DNA of 6,230 bases. It comes from Verrucomicrobiota bacterium. GTDB lineage: Bacteria > Verrucomicrobiota > Verrucomicrobiia > Chthoniobacterales > UBA10450. This document shows positions 5,980-6,230 of this stretch, piece by piece. Every line of letters starts with the position of its first letter. Position 1 is the stretch's first letter. The translations under genes were made by a program, and so were the position numbers. The notes under the pieces were generated by a model, which was not told the origin of the DNA, made no database searches, and was given only the letters and a program-made list of their open reading frames with translations. The DNA lies in contig QHOF01000135.1 of assembly GCA_003219335.1 (NCBI GenBank), forward strand, positions 1-6,230, given 5' to 3'.

Positions 5980-6230
5980 AATACACACTCTACGCTTTGT
6001 TGATTGCCGTCAGTATGTTCCTCGGCATGGTTCTCCTCCTCGAAGTCGGACGGCGCATCGGTGCGCGCCGATTGGCTAAGGATCCCGAAGGCGCCCGCGT
6101 GGGTCTGGGTGCGCTGGAGGCTGGTGTTTTTGGCCTGCTGGGATTACTTATCGCGTTCACTTTTTCCGGGGCTGCGTCGCGATTCGACGCGCGGCGGCAA
6201 ATGGTGATTCAGGAAACCAACAACATCGGC
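5976..6230 (+). CDS. Membrane protein, DUF4239/bestrophin-like (3' partial)
   Basis: The frame runs open from the ATG at 5976 to the window end, giving 85 residues. Two hydrophobic segments are visible: about residues 4-24 (LYALLIAVSMFLGMVLLLEV), and about 45-66, containing GLLGLLIAFTFSG. Between them is a basic loop with RRIGARRLAKD. The second helix is followed by ASRFDARRQMVIQETNNIG. A helix ending in 'FTFS' followed by 'RxDxRRxxVxxExNxIG' is the pattern I associate with the N-terminal part of DUF4239 proteins, which are described as bestrophin-like; this is from memory. Bestrophins are anion channels, but the function of DUF4239 proteins is not established. No Shine-Dalgarno sequence precedes the ATG, so translation probably depends on coupling to the upstream small ORF (overlap ATGA). 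Confidence 0.8.
   Translation, partial: MKYTLYALLIAVSMFLGMVLLLEVGRRIGARRLAKDPEGARVGLGALEAGVFGLLGLLIAFTFSGAASRFDARRQMVIQETNNIG

Overview
The window is a G+C-rich (about 60% by eye) stretch with every supported gene on the + strand. A Sec-exported outer-membrane porin of the OprB type shows that the host is a didermal (Gram-negative) bacterium. The lineage cannot be fixed from the sequence alone. Codon-rich, closely packed genes with GTG as well as ATG starts would fit Verrucomicrobiota, Acidobacteriota, Planctomycetota or Proteobacteria, and I do not choose among these.

Layout. (1) 1-346: the 3' end of a small unrecognised protein cut by the window edge. (2) 365-1690: a DyP-type heme peroxidase, 18 bases downstream, with a textbook Shine-Dalgarno sequence. 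(3) 1736-2752: a 338-residue protein of unknown function with a GATase/ThuA-like alpha/beta segment and several His-rich motifs. (4) 2816-4222: an OprB-family porin with a signal peptide. These four lie head to tail with gaps of 18, 45 and 63 bases and no visible terminator, so they are probably one transcription unit. (5) 4223-4351: the largest intergenic gap, holding a perfect 13-base palindrome and a weak possible -10 box. (6) 4352-5773: a FAD/NAD(P) oxidoreductase of the dihydrolipoamide dehydrogenase/mercuric reductase fold that has lost both redox-active cysteines and the C-terminal catalytic His/Glu pair. (7) 5770-5979: a 69-residue small ORF joined to its neighbours by 4-base overlaps at both ends. 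(8) 5976-6230: the start of a membrane protein resembling the DUF4239/bestrophin-like family, cut by the window edge.

How they may work together (inference). The first unit couples a cytoplasmic DyP peroxidase to two uncharacterised companions and an outer-membrane channel. The second couples a non-disulfide flavoprotein to a membrane protein. A shared theme of redox chemistry on an imported or exported small molecule is possible, but nothing in the sequence names the substrate. No RNA genes, mobile elements, CRISPR arrays or long repeats were seen.
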